Below, one piece after another: positions 18,296 through 26,216 of a DNA stretch of 64,000 nucleotides (within the stretch, counting starts at the first letter, position 1; the number at the start of each line of letters is the position of its first letter). Both the position numbers and the translations under genes were made by a program. The notes beneath the pieces were generated by a model. That model did not search any database and had not been told where the DNA came from. It saw nothing but the letters and a program-made list of their open reading frames with translations. Origin of the DNA: Bacillota bacterium (GTDB taxonomy: Bacteria; Bacillota; Negativicutes; Sporomusales; CTSoil-080); assembly GCA_017889635.1 (NCBI GenBank), contig JAGGAC010000009.1, positions 1 through 64,000 on the forward strand. Direction: 5' to 3'.

Positions 18296-18324
18296 TTGAC
18301 TTTTTCTCCACTCTTTGCTATCAT
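18296..18324 (+). promoter_or_regulatory. promoter of the 31-aa ORF
   Basis: TTGACT (18296-18301), 17-base spacer, TATCAT (18319-18324). Confidence 0.65.
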
Positions 18325-18349
18325 TAAAAAATGTAAGGAGGGATATAAT

Positions 18350-18445
18350 ATGGAAAAATTCATTAATTATATTTCTAAATACCCACCGGTTGTTCCATCC
18401 GGCCCCATATGTTTATATGGTATCATTAAAGACACTTCGATATAG
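18350..18445 (+). CDS. 31-residue peptide gene
   Basis: ATG 8 bases after AAGGAGGGA, with a promoter upstream and a 27-bp hairpin 15 bases after the stop. The peptide starts MEKFINYISKY, continues PPVVPSGPICLYG and ends IIKDTSI. No family recognised. It faces the 3' end of the radical SAM/dynamin cluster. It could be a peptide substrate, a regulatory leader peptide, or a fragment. Confidence 0.5.
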   Translation: MEKFINYISKYPPVVPSGPICLYGIIKDTSI

Positions 18446-18459
18446 CAAATATATATATA

Positions 18460-18516
18460 TCAGCCGATAATAATGAACTGCACTCCCTGGGAGTGCAGTT
18501 CATTATTATCGGCTGA
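18460..18516. terminator. 27-bp perfect hairpin between convergent units
   Basis: Arms 18460-18486 and 18490-18516 are perfect complements around a CTG loop (core GAACTGCACTCC). It probably terminates both the 31-aa ORF and the opposing DUF4291 operon, although T-runs are weak. Confidence 0.65.
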
Positions 18517-18544
18517 ATTTGATTCAAAGTTCAAATATAAGCGA

Positions 18545-18652
18545 TTAATCAGATTCAATCGCTCCACACTTTTTACAATAACATTCATAATCGTCATTAT
18601 AGTCGAAGTCACATCACCTCTAACGATACCTGCAACGGCACCATTTCATCAT
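18545..18652 (-). pseudogene. possible broken zinc-ribbon microprotein
   Basis: After GGAGG an ATG frame reads MMKWCRCRYR, then two in-frame stops, then a Cys-rich tail CDFDYNDDYECYCKKCGAIE. The composition looks like a decayed zinc-ribbon peptide at the end of the operon. Low confidence. Confidence 0.25.
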
Positions 18653-18681
18653 AGCCTCCAGTCATTTGTCGGCTTCTACAT

Positions 18682-19299
18682 TTACATTCCCAGAATCTGT
18701 TTTATATCGCTGTTAACATAGTATTCTATCTCTTTTGGCAAGTGGCTAATATCACAAGATCCATTAGCAATTTCCATTCTCCATTGACCAACCTCACTTG
18801 TGATATCTGATATTTTTACTATCCATTCATTAACATACCGTTTAACCATATCGCCACGTATTCCAAGCTGTATGGCTCTTCTATCGATTGGAGCTCCATA
18901 GATATTTCTATCTGGATCCCATTGGCATCTTACTAAAGAATTTTGCAACTTGCTTTTCCATTCATCATGAGACGAATATGTTTTTGCATTAAACGAAGCC
19001 AGAATTGCATTTGCTAAAATAGTGTTAAATCCAGACCTGTCAATATCAATAGCTAAAATTCGTTCTTGTCCAGGTTTTATTCCCCACCCGGCTCTATACA
19101 TCATCCATAAAAATGATGGCTTGATCCATGTCATTCTATCCATCTTAAAACACGAACCAAACGTGCCTAATTTTAAAGCTTCATCCGCAATCCTGTCACT
19201 ATATGCCTGGTAAACTCTAATTGTTTTAGCGTCAAATGCGGCTAAAATCTTTCTTTGTTCAGTTATAGAACTGTTTATATATTTATTCATTGCCATCAT
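18682..19299 (-). CDS. DUF4291 family protein
   Basis: 205 residues. The DUF4291 signature is clear: IRVYQAYSDRIADEALKLG, FKMDRMTWIKPSFLWMMYRA, WGIKPGQERILAIDIDRSGF, and RCQWDPDRNIYGAPIDRRAIQLGIRG. The biochemical function of DUF4291 is not established as far as I know. Three nearby start codons follow GAGGT (19299, 19296 and 19290); the last has the best spacing. Last intact gene of the cluster, 12 bases after the dynamin-partner gene, so co-transcribed. Confidence 0.88.
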   Translation of the reverse strand: MMAMNKYINSSITEQRKILAAFDAKTIRVYQAYSDRIADEALKLGTFGSCFKMDRMTWIKPSFLWMMYRAGWGIKPGQERILAIDIDRSGFNTILANAILASFNAKTYSSHDEWKSKLQNSLVRCQWDPDRNIYGAPIDRRAIQLGIRGDMVKRYVNEWIVKISDITSEVGQWRMEIANGSCDISHLPKEIEYYVNSDIKQILGM

Positions 19300-19311
19300 A
19301 CCTCAAAAACA

Positions 19312-20550
19312 TTATCTGTTCCTATAATACTTCCTGTCTTCTTTTAAAACTTCTTTAATTTGTTGTATTTTTAATAACTGTTTATTTATTGCCTCATCCG
19401 GAAGAGCTGTAATTGTTTCATCATTTATTTTCCAAGCCGCTTTTAACCCTCTGGGTATTTCGTTTTCATACGTTTCGCATTCGTTAATCATCTTATTATA
19501 AAATAACTGTAACCGGTCTTGCACTTTTTCAACAGCCGCCTGTAAAACATCCTCTAACCACCCGTTTAGTGCAGCATCAAGACTATCTTTTTGCTTCTCC
19601 TGCTTATTCCCAAGTATTTTTTCAGTTACTATCAAACCGCCTATACTTGCTACTATCCCCAGCGGGGCAAATATCACGGAAGTAGCAACCGCGGCCGCGC
19701 CTACACCAAGGCGGGAAAATAATTTAATATTACTCAAGTCAGCCACTTCAGCGTCAACTTTTGGCAATAGTAACCCCTCAATATCAAATATAGGCTCTTG
19801 AAAGCCATTACTATCTTGTCGTATTTTTCTTTCTTTCGATATTTGACTTAACCATACCGCATCACTAGCAACCTTCTGCTGCAACTGCATCTCAAATCCT
19901 TTTGTTATTTGGATTAACAGCATGCGTACCCGAAACGGTAAATCCTTCTCAACCCACTCCTTCGAATTTGGCGTATGCCGTAATTCATAGCGCAGTTGCT
20001 CTAATACAATGTCTTTTTGATTATAGACTTTTTCTGCTACCCACTTACTACAATTGCCCGCTCTTTTTTGTACCTCTAGGCGTATGTCCTTCCACACAAA
20101 ATGTGCCTTGTTTTCATTATCTTTCATCATTTTGACCTTTTCTTGCTGCTTCGCAGCCGAAAAAGTAAAACTGAATTGCTTAAGTAATGAGCAATATACT
20201 TCATACAGCTTTCCTTGGGGAGCGGGAATACTGCTGTGGTTATCCAATGCCAATTGTATGGCATCTGCATCCAGCTTTTTACAAACATCACTTTCCTGCA
20301 ACGCAACAGCTTTCCCTTCAATAAAACACTGTATATCAACCATTGCTAAGAGCCGACAGGATGGCCATTTCCAGCAAAGATAACCCCATACATTTAGACT
20401 TGACTCATTGCGCGGTGTCGCTAAAACAGTATGGACAATTGCCCCCTTATCTGTTCTTATCACTAACGGCTTCATGACCCTGGACTCAAGAGTAACCCAT
20501 TCGCGAGTAGGCGGCTTTGCATGAGCAGACTTAATTAAATCCCAAATCAT
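19312..20550 (-). CDS. membrane-associated helical protein, probable partner of the dynamin-like GTPase
   Basis: 412 residues with no Walker A motif. The N-terminal part (residues 1-130) is a mixed domain; residues 130-265 are predominantly helical and charged. Residues 277-310 (GVGAAAVATSVIFAPLGIVA) form a glycine/alanine-rich hydrophobic hairpin like the membrane paddle of bacterial dynamin-like proteins; the C-terminus is again coiled coil (LLKIQQIKEVLKEDRKYY). It lies in the same operon as the GTPase, 3 bases after the C39-like gene. A role as a GTPase-less dynamin stalk/membrane partner is inferred; no homologue is recognised by name. Confidence 0.6.
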   Translation of the reverse strand: MIWDLIKSAHAKPPTREWVTLESRVMKPLVIRTDKGAIVHTVLATPRNESSLNVWGYLCWKWPSCRLLAMVDIQCFIEGKAVALQESDVCKKLDADAIQLALDNHSSIPAPQGKLYEVYCSLLKQFSFTFSAAKQQEKVKMMKDNENKAHFVWKDIRLEVQKRAGNCSKWVAEKVYNQKDIVLEQLRYELRHTPNSKEWVEKDLPFRVRMLLIQITKGFEMQLQQKVASDAVWLSQISKERKIRQDSNGFQEPIFDIEGLLLPKVDAEVADLSNIKLFSRLGVGAAAVATSVIFAPLGIVASIGGLIVTEKILGNKQEKQKDSLDAALNGWLEDVLQAAVEKVQDRLQLFYNKMINECETYENEIPRGLKAAWKINDETITALPDEAINKQLLKIQQIKEVLKEDRKYYRNR

Positions 20551-20553
20551 GCA

Positions 20554-21558
20554 CTACGCTACCCCCTCATTAAGCTTTGTAATTACTGCTTGATTGCCGA
20601 AATCACTCCAGGCATTATTAAAATCTTCCAGTGCAACCATTTCACCGGCTCCATTGCCCCTGCCTGTGTCATTAAGAATGACATACCAATGTCCATCATC
20701 ATTTTGATATATACCTGTCACTTGGGCGGCGTGTCCAGCCACAGCTTGTTCAATCGGTAAGCCATTCGAATCTGCAGCCTGATTCCAAATTTCATTTGCA
20801 TTAAGACTTACAATTACCTTTTCCCCATTTGCCAACGCCGCTTTAATATCTGCTACCGTTAGATCAAATGAATTTTCTACCGGTATACCTGCTGCCTCAA
20901 GAATATCTCCCATTGCCAAAGGACTTGTCCCTGAAGCTGTGTCATACCACCCGTGCTCTTCTGCGAACTTAGCTAATTGCTGTTCTGGAAGATCTATTCC
21001 GGTAATAGACTCAATAACATTCCGCTGCGAAGCAACAGCGCATGAGTAGTCGCCCTCCTGAATATGATAATTATTCATTTCACTTTGATGGTCATCAAGC
21101 AACTGATCGCCAAGCATTTGGTGGCTAATCCCCGTGTCAAGTGACGATTGATCTAAATTATAAGGATCTACATAGGTTGGGTCAAAATCATGATTGGAGT
21201 TGGGTAGATTACTGTCCAAAAGTACCGAGGAAGCATTCCTTAGAGCATCATCGGCAATATTTTTAGCCTGATTATATTCTAATAAATTTGTCTCCATTTC
21301 AAGACGGTTGGTTGGCTCACTGTCCAAAAGTATCGAAGAAGCATTTCTAAAAACATCTACTGCCATATACTTTAACTGATTATACTCTAATGAGTTTGCG
21401 CCCATATTATAGCAATAGGTTGGCCCACTGTCTAGAAGTACCGAAGAAGCATTCCTAAGAGCATCGTCGGCAACATTTTTGGCCTGGTTATATTCTAATA
21501 AATCATCATCGATATTATGGTATTGTTGAGAATGCAATAATGAAAATAAGTCAAACAT
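20554..21558 (-). CDS. repeat-bearing protein with C39-like papain-fold domain
   Basis: 334 residues from MFDLFSLLHSQQYHN; AGGAG lies 8 bases before this ATG, so a longer upstream frame is rejected. Residues 20-130 hold three tandem repeats of about 36 residues (LLEYNQAKNVADDALRNASS, then VLLDS...). Residues 185-330 form a C39-like peptidase domain: catalytic Cys in GDYSCAVASQ, then EEHGWYDTASGTSPLAMGDI, His in VAGHAAQVTGIY and Asp in VILNDTGRG. Such domains cleave leader peptides or act as non-catalytic binding modules. No signal peptide. Ten bases downstream of the FVTNSSSS protein. Confidence 0.75.
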   Translation of the reverse strand: MFDLFSLLHSQQYHNIDDDLLEYNQAKNVADDALRNASSVLLDSGPTYCYNMGANSLEYNQLKYMAVDVFRNASSILLDSEPTNRLEMETNLLEYNQAKNIADDALRNASSVLLDSNLPNSNHDFDPTYVDPYNLDQSSLDTGISHQMLGDQLLDDHQSEMNNYHIQEGDYSCAVASQRNVIESITGIDLPEQQLAKFAEEHGWYDTASGTSPLAMGDILEAAGIPVENSFDLTVADIKAALANGEKVIVSLNANEIWNQAADSNGLPIEQAVAGHAAQVTGIYQNDDGHWYVILNDTGRGNGAGEMVALEDFNNAWSDFGNQAVITKLNEGVA

Positions 21559-21568
21559 ATTATTTCTC

Positions 21569-21892
21569 CTAAATATCAAGATCGATCTTTGGGCATTCGA
21601 TATCACTATCGTATTCACATAAAATGTCGTCTAATTGTGGATTATACCTCCCTGCATCATAGCTAACCCAAACATGCATGATATCTCCGCCGCTGTAGTC
21701 TACAAGATAGTAAAGTTGATCAAAATCACAGTCATTGTTGTACATTTTCATTATTTCTGCTACTGTTACACTTTTACAACAACAAGTAATTAGTTTCTTG
21801 TACGCTTCCTTCTTTTGCACGTCTATTTCACTTAGATTAACCACAAAACAGCTGCTGCTGCTATTGGTTACAAATGAACTTCTGATTTTCAC
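21569..21892 (-). CDS. small protein with N-terminal FVTNSSSS motif
   Basis: 107 residues, GTG start overlapping the stop of the radical SAM gene (TAGTG), so translation is coupled. It begins MKIRSSFVTNSSSSCFVV, the motif (usual form FVSNSSSSSF) that I recall at the start of many otherwise unrelated bacterial and phage proteins. The rest is acidic with a Cys triplet (LITCCCKS) and DDILCEYDSDIECPK. No domain recognised. Tight coupling to a radical SAM enzyme makes it a candidate substrate or accessory protein (inference). Confidence 0.7.
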   Translation of the reverse strand: MKIRSSFVTNSSSSCFVVNLSEIDVQKKEAYKKLITCCCKSVTVAEIMKMYNNDCDFDQLYYLVDYSGGDIMHVWVSYDAGRYNPQLDDILCEYDSDIECPKIDLDI

Positions 21893-22944
21893 TATACAGT
21901 CCTCACCTTTCGATTACATAAGACAATCCCGCGTTCTAACGGACAGCCGCTTTTGCAAATCTCATGTTTATCACATACTGTACAATTAGTTTTCATATGA
22001 CTTCTAAACTCATCGAAACTGCCGGAGTCCCATGCATCCTGAATAGTAAATAAATTAAGATCGACACTATAGTTGTGACTTTGATCAAAACTACAGGGAA
22101 CTGCAATCATATCTGGTGAAATATACATCGAGTACCTTGCGCCTTCACAAGTGTCCACCGTATCAAAATTTATATCTGCATAATTCACAAGCCCAGGGAT
22201 AGTACATGAATCGAACCCAATTTTAAATTGATGTTTCTTTGCTACTAAACCAAAGAACTCATTAAGCCTTGGGTAATCTATATGCAATATTGCCTCTTTA
22301 CTACCGCAGCCAACAGGTTTATGCAGCAGAAAGATTATAGCGTTAAACTCTCGAAACTTATATTTGCCTGAGAGAATATCAATCGCTTCATTAATAGACT
22401 CATTGGATAACACATAATGAATATTGGTTGTGCATCCTGCATCTAGAAAACTGTTTAATGCTCTAAAAGTATAATTCTGCCGGTACCAACTGACAGCTAC
22501 AGCGCCACAATATTCCTTGGTTAACCTGACTTCCTCGTCAGTCAAATTGAATCCGCTTGTTGTATAATTGGGCACAATGTTTTTGCTTCTGGTGTACTTT
22601 AGGATTTGTGCAAAATTCTCGTGCTTGTTGGGATCACCATGACCACCTAAAGCTATTTGAAAAACCTTGCCTTCACACTGATCAATAATGCTTTTATAGT
22701 TTTCAAGCTTCATATCCGATTTTTGATTATTGGTCCCGCCTTGATAACAGCCTACAGTACATTGAGTAGCATGAGCGCAGCTCCCCATAATTCCAACATC
22801 AATTAACTCAGGAAAGCTTGCCATAAATGGGTCTACATTAGTATCAATGCCATTTTTGATCACTCCTGAACGTATGTAGAAACCGCTCTCGGTATTAAAC
22901 CTTGCCACAAAGCTATTTGCTTTATCTACCTTAACAATCTCCAC
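21892..22944 (-). CDS. radical SAM/SPASM protein with atypical Cys spacing
   Basis: 350 residues, GTG start behind AGGAG. Cluster motif at C56, C62 and C66 (GSCAHATQCTVGCYQGG), i.e. C-x5-C-x3-C rather than C-x3-C-x2-C. The SAM-side motif ALGGHGDPNKHE is near residue 98. The C-terminal SPASM-like auxiliary cluster region has TCEGARYSMYIS, VPCSF and CTVCDKHEICKSGCP. SPASM enzymes usually modify peptides or proteins (thioether links, epimers, Cys oxidation). Neighbouring small proteins may be targets. Second gene of the cluster, 42 bases after the GTPase gene. Confidence 0.85.
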   Translation of the reverse strand: MEIVKVDKANSFVARFNTESGFYIRSGVIKNGIDTNVDPFMASFPELIDVGIMGSCAHATQCTVGCYQGGTNNQKSDMKLENYKSIIDQCEGKVFQIALGGHGDPNKHENFAQILKYTRSKNIVPNYTTSGFNLTDEEVRLTKEYCGAVAVSWYRQNYTFRALNSFLDAGCTTNIHYVLSNESINEAIDILSGKYKFREFNAIIFLLHKPVGCGSKEAILHIDYPRLNEFFGLVAKKHQFKIGFDSCTIPGLVNYADINFDTVDTCEGARYSMYISPDMIAVPCSFDQSHNYSVDLNLFTIQDAWDSGSFDEFRSHMKTNCTVCDKHEICKSGCPLERGIVLCNRKVRTV

Positions 22945-22986
22945 CGTTAGTCTGTCTCCTATTGTTCTTAAAGTTCCTCCTATTGC

Positions 22987-25053
22987 TCACGCACAACTTT
23001 GCATATTTCTCAACCGTTCAAATATATGCAGGATCTCTACATGCCGGCCATGAATTTCACTAATCTGTCTGGTTATGACTTCCTGTTCACTTTTTAAGTG
23101 TTTTGCTTCTTGTTCATCTCGCTCAATCATTTGCTTTATCAAAGCATCATACTTAACAAAATACATATTAATTATTTTATTTAAATCTCGAATAATCTCA
23201 TTTATCATTTCTTCTATTCCATCCAGCACCGAATTTTTTGTTAGCTGAAAGGTTTCTTGAATCTTATGACCCATCTCATTTTTATATCTTGTCTTCTGCT
23301 TCTGTAAAGATGGACCAAACAACTGCCCCAGATATCCGCCAACAGCTCCGCCCAACAAAGTACCATACACAGGCATTATCAGTGTGCCAATAACTGCCCC
23401 AATGCCTGCCCCGCCAAAGGTTTTAAACGCCGTCGTCATGTCATCATCTTTTACCGCTTTTTTCAGCCGGATAAACAAATTGTCTTGTTCATTTTTGAAT
23501 ACCTTAGGAATCATATCCCTATATCTTGCATCACTTATTTTCAGCTTGCCGCCTAACGTAGCTAATGACCGGTACAACACAATAAACTCTGTTTCAAACT
23601 GCTGTAGTCTGCCTTTCCCTAACTGCTGTATATAATCTTGTATTTCAGCCGACTTCGCCAGCAACATTTGCTTGGTATCAGCTAAAACCTGATCAGTAAA
23701 TTTCGTTACAGCCAATTTTAATTGCTCGGCATCTTCCGCATTGTCAATTGCGGTATAAATCTTCTCAACAACCTCTTCACATAAGCTATCAACTAAAGTA
23801 TTAGCGTAATCTTCAATATGCCGCTTACCATTTAGTATATTATTAACATGTAAATCCTTTTGGGAATGGATAAACTTTGACAAATCCTGAATGCTGTTCA
23901 ACGCTAAGGCTTCATGTCTCTCCTTGTATTTGCGATCCATTTCTCTCAAATCACTTTCTAACTGGGTATAAAGTGTACTTAGCAAAAGAATAATTTTTTC
24001 AATTTGAATCAATACCTGTTGCGACTGCAATATGTGTTGTATTCTCTGTTCAACATTTTTAAACTGAACTAAAAAAACATCATTAATATCAGCCTTATTC
24101 TTGTCAGCTAAATTCGCCAGGCTTTCAACAACTTTTTGCGGGGCTGCCGCCAACAATACCACCTGATTAAACCCTAACCTTTGGCACAACCTTCGCTCAA
24201 TATTTTTTATTATACCGCTCCTGTCCTTTTCCCGTATTTGATCCATCTTAGTAACAACAAATATACAGCGCGGCAAAACCTCACTTAGATTTTCGCGTAA
24301 AAACTTGATAAGTGTTTCTGATACGGGAATAGGAGCAGGTATAACAACAACCGCCGCATCGCACACCTCTTCAATTGCCCACTTCGCAATCTCAGTATGG
24401 CGGGCATTCTCTGTATTAGTTCCCGGAGTATCGACAATAACAAGTCCTTTTTTCAATACATCCGAAGGATGTTCAACAGTTACCTTCCGTATCTGCTGAG
24501 CTATTCTTTCATCTGCGCTAACAGAATGAAGAAACTTATCTATATTATTTTTCTCAGCTGACAAAGATGGTCGAAAAAAGAACCGACCTATTTTAGAAAT
24601 AGTCGATATTCCATCATTCAAAAATGACTTTTTCTCACCGCTCTGCGTTTCAATTTTTACATCAAGCCCCTTGCCATATTGCAGCAATGTTGCCGCAGCT
24701 GTTGTTGCCGGCAAAACATCTGTCCACAACAAGTCATCATGAATCAAGGCATTAATTAATGTACTTTTGCCACTAGAAAACTCGCCAACCATAGCCAAAT
24801 ATAGTCTGGGGTCTGCCTCTCTCCTGCGAATCTTCGCAATAAGTTTCAATAGTTCCTGACTGTTTATAAGCTTCTCTCTATGCTGATTTATTAACTTCTC
24901 CGCCAACTTCATGTGTGACTCTACCGCTAACTGCTGACGAATAGCTTGAACTTCATCTTCGTTTTCACAAGGACCAGCCAGATGAATCACTCCTATTATG
25001 TGACCTCTCACTTCAAGTATAAATAGAGCCCCGTCCCCAATTTTGATGTTCAT
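22987..25053 (-). CDS. dynamin-like GTPase
   Basis: 688 residues. G1 GEFSSGKSTLINAL near residue 88, G3 VDTPGTNTENARH near 208, G4 VVTKMDQI near 267. A long helical stalk follows, then a glycine-rich membrane segment (GGAGIGAVIGTLIMPVYGTL, about residues 547-575) and a C-terminal coiled coil with EQEAKHLKSEQEV. Bacterial dynamin-like proteins remodel or tether membranes and often come in pairs. First gene of the cluster. The start lies in the loop of a GC-rich hairpin and lacks a good ribosome site, so initiation may be lower or regulated. Confidence 0.9.
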   Translation of the reverse strand: MNIKIGDGALFILEVRGHIIGVIHLAGPCENEDEVQAIRQQLAVESHMKLAEKLINQHREKLINSQELLKLIAKIRRREADPRLYLAMVGEFSSGKSTLINALIHDDLLWTDVLPATTAAATLLQYGKGLDVKIETQSGEKKSFLNDGISTISKIGRFFFRPSLSAEKNNIDKFLHSVSADERIAQQIRKVTVEHPSDVLKKGLVIVDTPGTNTENARHTEIAKWAIEEVCDAAVVVIPAPIPVSETLIKFLRENLSEVLPRCIFVVTKMDQIREKDRSGIIKNIERRLCQRLGFNQVVLLAAAPQKVVESLANLADKNKADINDVFLVQFKNVEQRIQHILQSQQVLIQIEKIILLLSTLYTQLESDLREMDRKYKERHEALALNSIQDLSKFIHSQKDLHVNNILNGKRHIEDYANTLVDSLCEEVVEKIYTAIDNAEDAEQLKLAVTKFTDQVLADTKQMLLAKSAEIQDYIQQLGKGRLQQFETEFIVLYRSLATLGGKLKISDARYRDMIPKVFKNEQDNLFIRLKKAVKDDDMTTAFKTFGGAGIGAVIGTLIMPVYGTLLGGAVGGYLGQLFGPSLQKQKTRYKNEMGHKIQETFQLTKNSVLDGIEEMINEIIRDLNKIINMYFVKYDALIKQMIERDEQEAKHLKSEQEVITRQISEIHGRHVEILHIFERLRNMQSCA

Positions 25054-25067
25054 TCCAAGGACGGGGC
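25028..25067 (-). promoter_or_regulatory. hairpin enclosing the start codon of the GTPase gene
   Basis: GCCCCGTCC (25028-25036) and GGACGGGGC (25059-25067) are perfect complements; the ATG at 25053 lies in the 22-base loop. It could restrict translation or act as an attenuator. Confidence 0.5.
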
Positions 25068-25139
25068 AACACTATAGTTTTACCCGGCAACAATTTTCAG
25101 TTATTTTACTATCGTGTCTAACTCCTTTTGCCGATAACC

Positions 25140-25186
25140 ATTATACTAATTATTATCCTAAACTTATAAGTTTAGGATAATAATTA
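25140..25186 (-). promoter_or_regulatory. 40-bp perfect palindrome next to a -10 box
   Basis: 25147-25186 is a loopless perfect palindrome (half-site TAATTATTATCCTAAACTTA). It abuts TATAAT (25145-25140, minus strand) and covers the -35 position of a candidate promoter for the GTPase cluster. Operator or terminator. Confidence 0.55.
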
Positions 25187-25301
25187 TATCACGCCTTCTT
25201 TTTTTTTGTACCGGAACCTTCTCAAAGTATAACCAAACATAAATTCATATATCAAATTATCATCAAATCCCCCTCACTATGCGCTTCGCAGTAACTAAAA
25301 A

Positions 25302-25346
25302 CAGAGCCAAACTTGACGTATACAACTATACTCAAGTTTGGCTCTG
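25302..25346 (-). terminator. 15-bp hairpin downstream of the PagL-like gene
   Basis: CAGAGCCAAACTTGA pairs perfectly with 25332-25346. It is placed 54 bases after the stop of the PagL-like gene. Confidence 0.65.
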
Positions 25347-25399
25347 CGATGATAACCGCTCGTTCATAGCATCATGTAATTTCAGCACAATGCCAATTT

Positions 25400-25984
25400 C
25401 TAAAACTTTGTCTCAAAATTCAAAGAAACTCCCTTGGCATTATAGCCAGGATTATGCGCTTTCAAACCATTGGAAACATGCATAAACGTATAACCGAAAT
25501 TTATTGAGGAGCTTTCTCCAATTTTATAAATGAATCGGGGCCCGATCCTCCACATAAAATTATAATATCTTCCTCCGGCCGGAAATGCCTCGTCATATAC
25601 AATAAAACTACTACTAGCATCTACTGCTGCTGAAAGCTTTCCAGTAAGATTCTTTTCATAGCGAACCATGTAAACTGGCCCAATACCAACTGCAGAACTA
25701 TCTTCAGGCTGTTGATTTTCAACAATGTAACCATACGGTCGGGTAATTGTAAAGCCTCTATAAATAAACCTATGTTTTGTTTTCGAAATATTCTTAAGCA
25801 CATGTAGCGATACCGTATCTATGTAGCGGTCTTTGAAATATGCGTGGGTTAAATAGTCCCAATCCATTTCAATTATAGAGTCATCTTGTTCAAGATTAGA
25901 GTTGGATTGGCAATATGACTTTTCCGGCATAAAGCTCATCAACCCAAAATTAATAATAATTAACAAACAAATGAATTTACGCAC
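25400..25984 (-). CDS. PagL-like lipid A 3-O-deacylase / acyloxyacyl hydrolase
   Basis: 194 residues from the GTG at 25984 (GAGAGGGA upstream). N-terminal signal peptide (FICLLIIINFGLMSF...YCQS). The C-terminal third has alternating hydrophobic strands and the PagL motif NFGYTFMHVSNGLKAHNPGYN with catalytic His and Ser, ending in a Phe (NFETKF) as outer-membrane barrels do. Family members remove a 3-O-acyl chain from lipid A in the outer membrane. It is preceded by a palindromic operator matching that of the neighbouring tetR gene, so it is probably repressed by that protein. Confidence 0.8.
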   Translation of the reverse strand: MRKFICLLIIINFGLMSFMPEKSYCQSNSNLEQDDSIIEMDWDYLTHAYFKDRYIDTVSLHVLKNISKTKHRFIYRGFTITRPYGYIVENQQPEDSSAVGIGPVYMVRYEKNLTGKLSAAVDASSSFIVYDEAFPAGGRYYNFMWRIGPRFIYKIGESSSINFGYTFMHVSNGLKAHNPGYNAKGVSLNFETKF

Positions 25985-26119
25985 TATCGTTCCCTCTCTT
26001 CCTTCAAAGTTTAAGTTAATCACACATAAAAAAACTCGTTTTATTATTTTTTGAGTTATTCAAAAAAAGGTTGAAAAATATTTTTTTTCCAGTCTCCTCT
26101 CTAAATCAACAAGTTCCCT

Positions 26120-26150
26120 GATTATTATTTGAATGGTTCAAATAATAATC
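26120..26150. promoter_or_regulatory. TetR-type operator upstream of the PagL-like gene
   Basis: 14-bp arms GATTATTATTTGAA / TTCAAATAATAATC around TGG. The core ATTTGAA-N3-TTCAAAT matches the operator at 26847-26871. Confidence 0.75.
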
Positions 26151-26216
26151 AAAAAAACCTTTCAGGAAAACCTTCACTGAAAATTTTAAAGATATAATAG
26201 TTCGATTCTCAGGCTG

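Noticed and set aside
18473-18721. 82-codon plus-strand frame
   Set aside because: Starts inside the 27-bp hairpin and overlaps the DUF4291 3' end; composition not protein-like.
20700-21500. CRISPR-like tandem repeats
   Set aside because: The repeats are in frame and code for the 36-residue protein repeats of the C39-like gene; there are no spacers or cas genes.
25279-25485. 68-codon plus-strand frame
   Set aside because: Overlaps the PagL-like C-terminus on the opposite strand and spans a terminator hairpin; no ribosome site.
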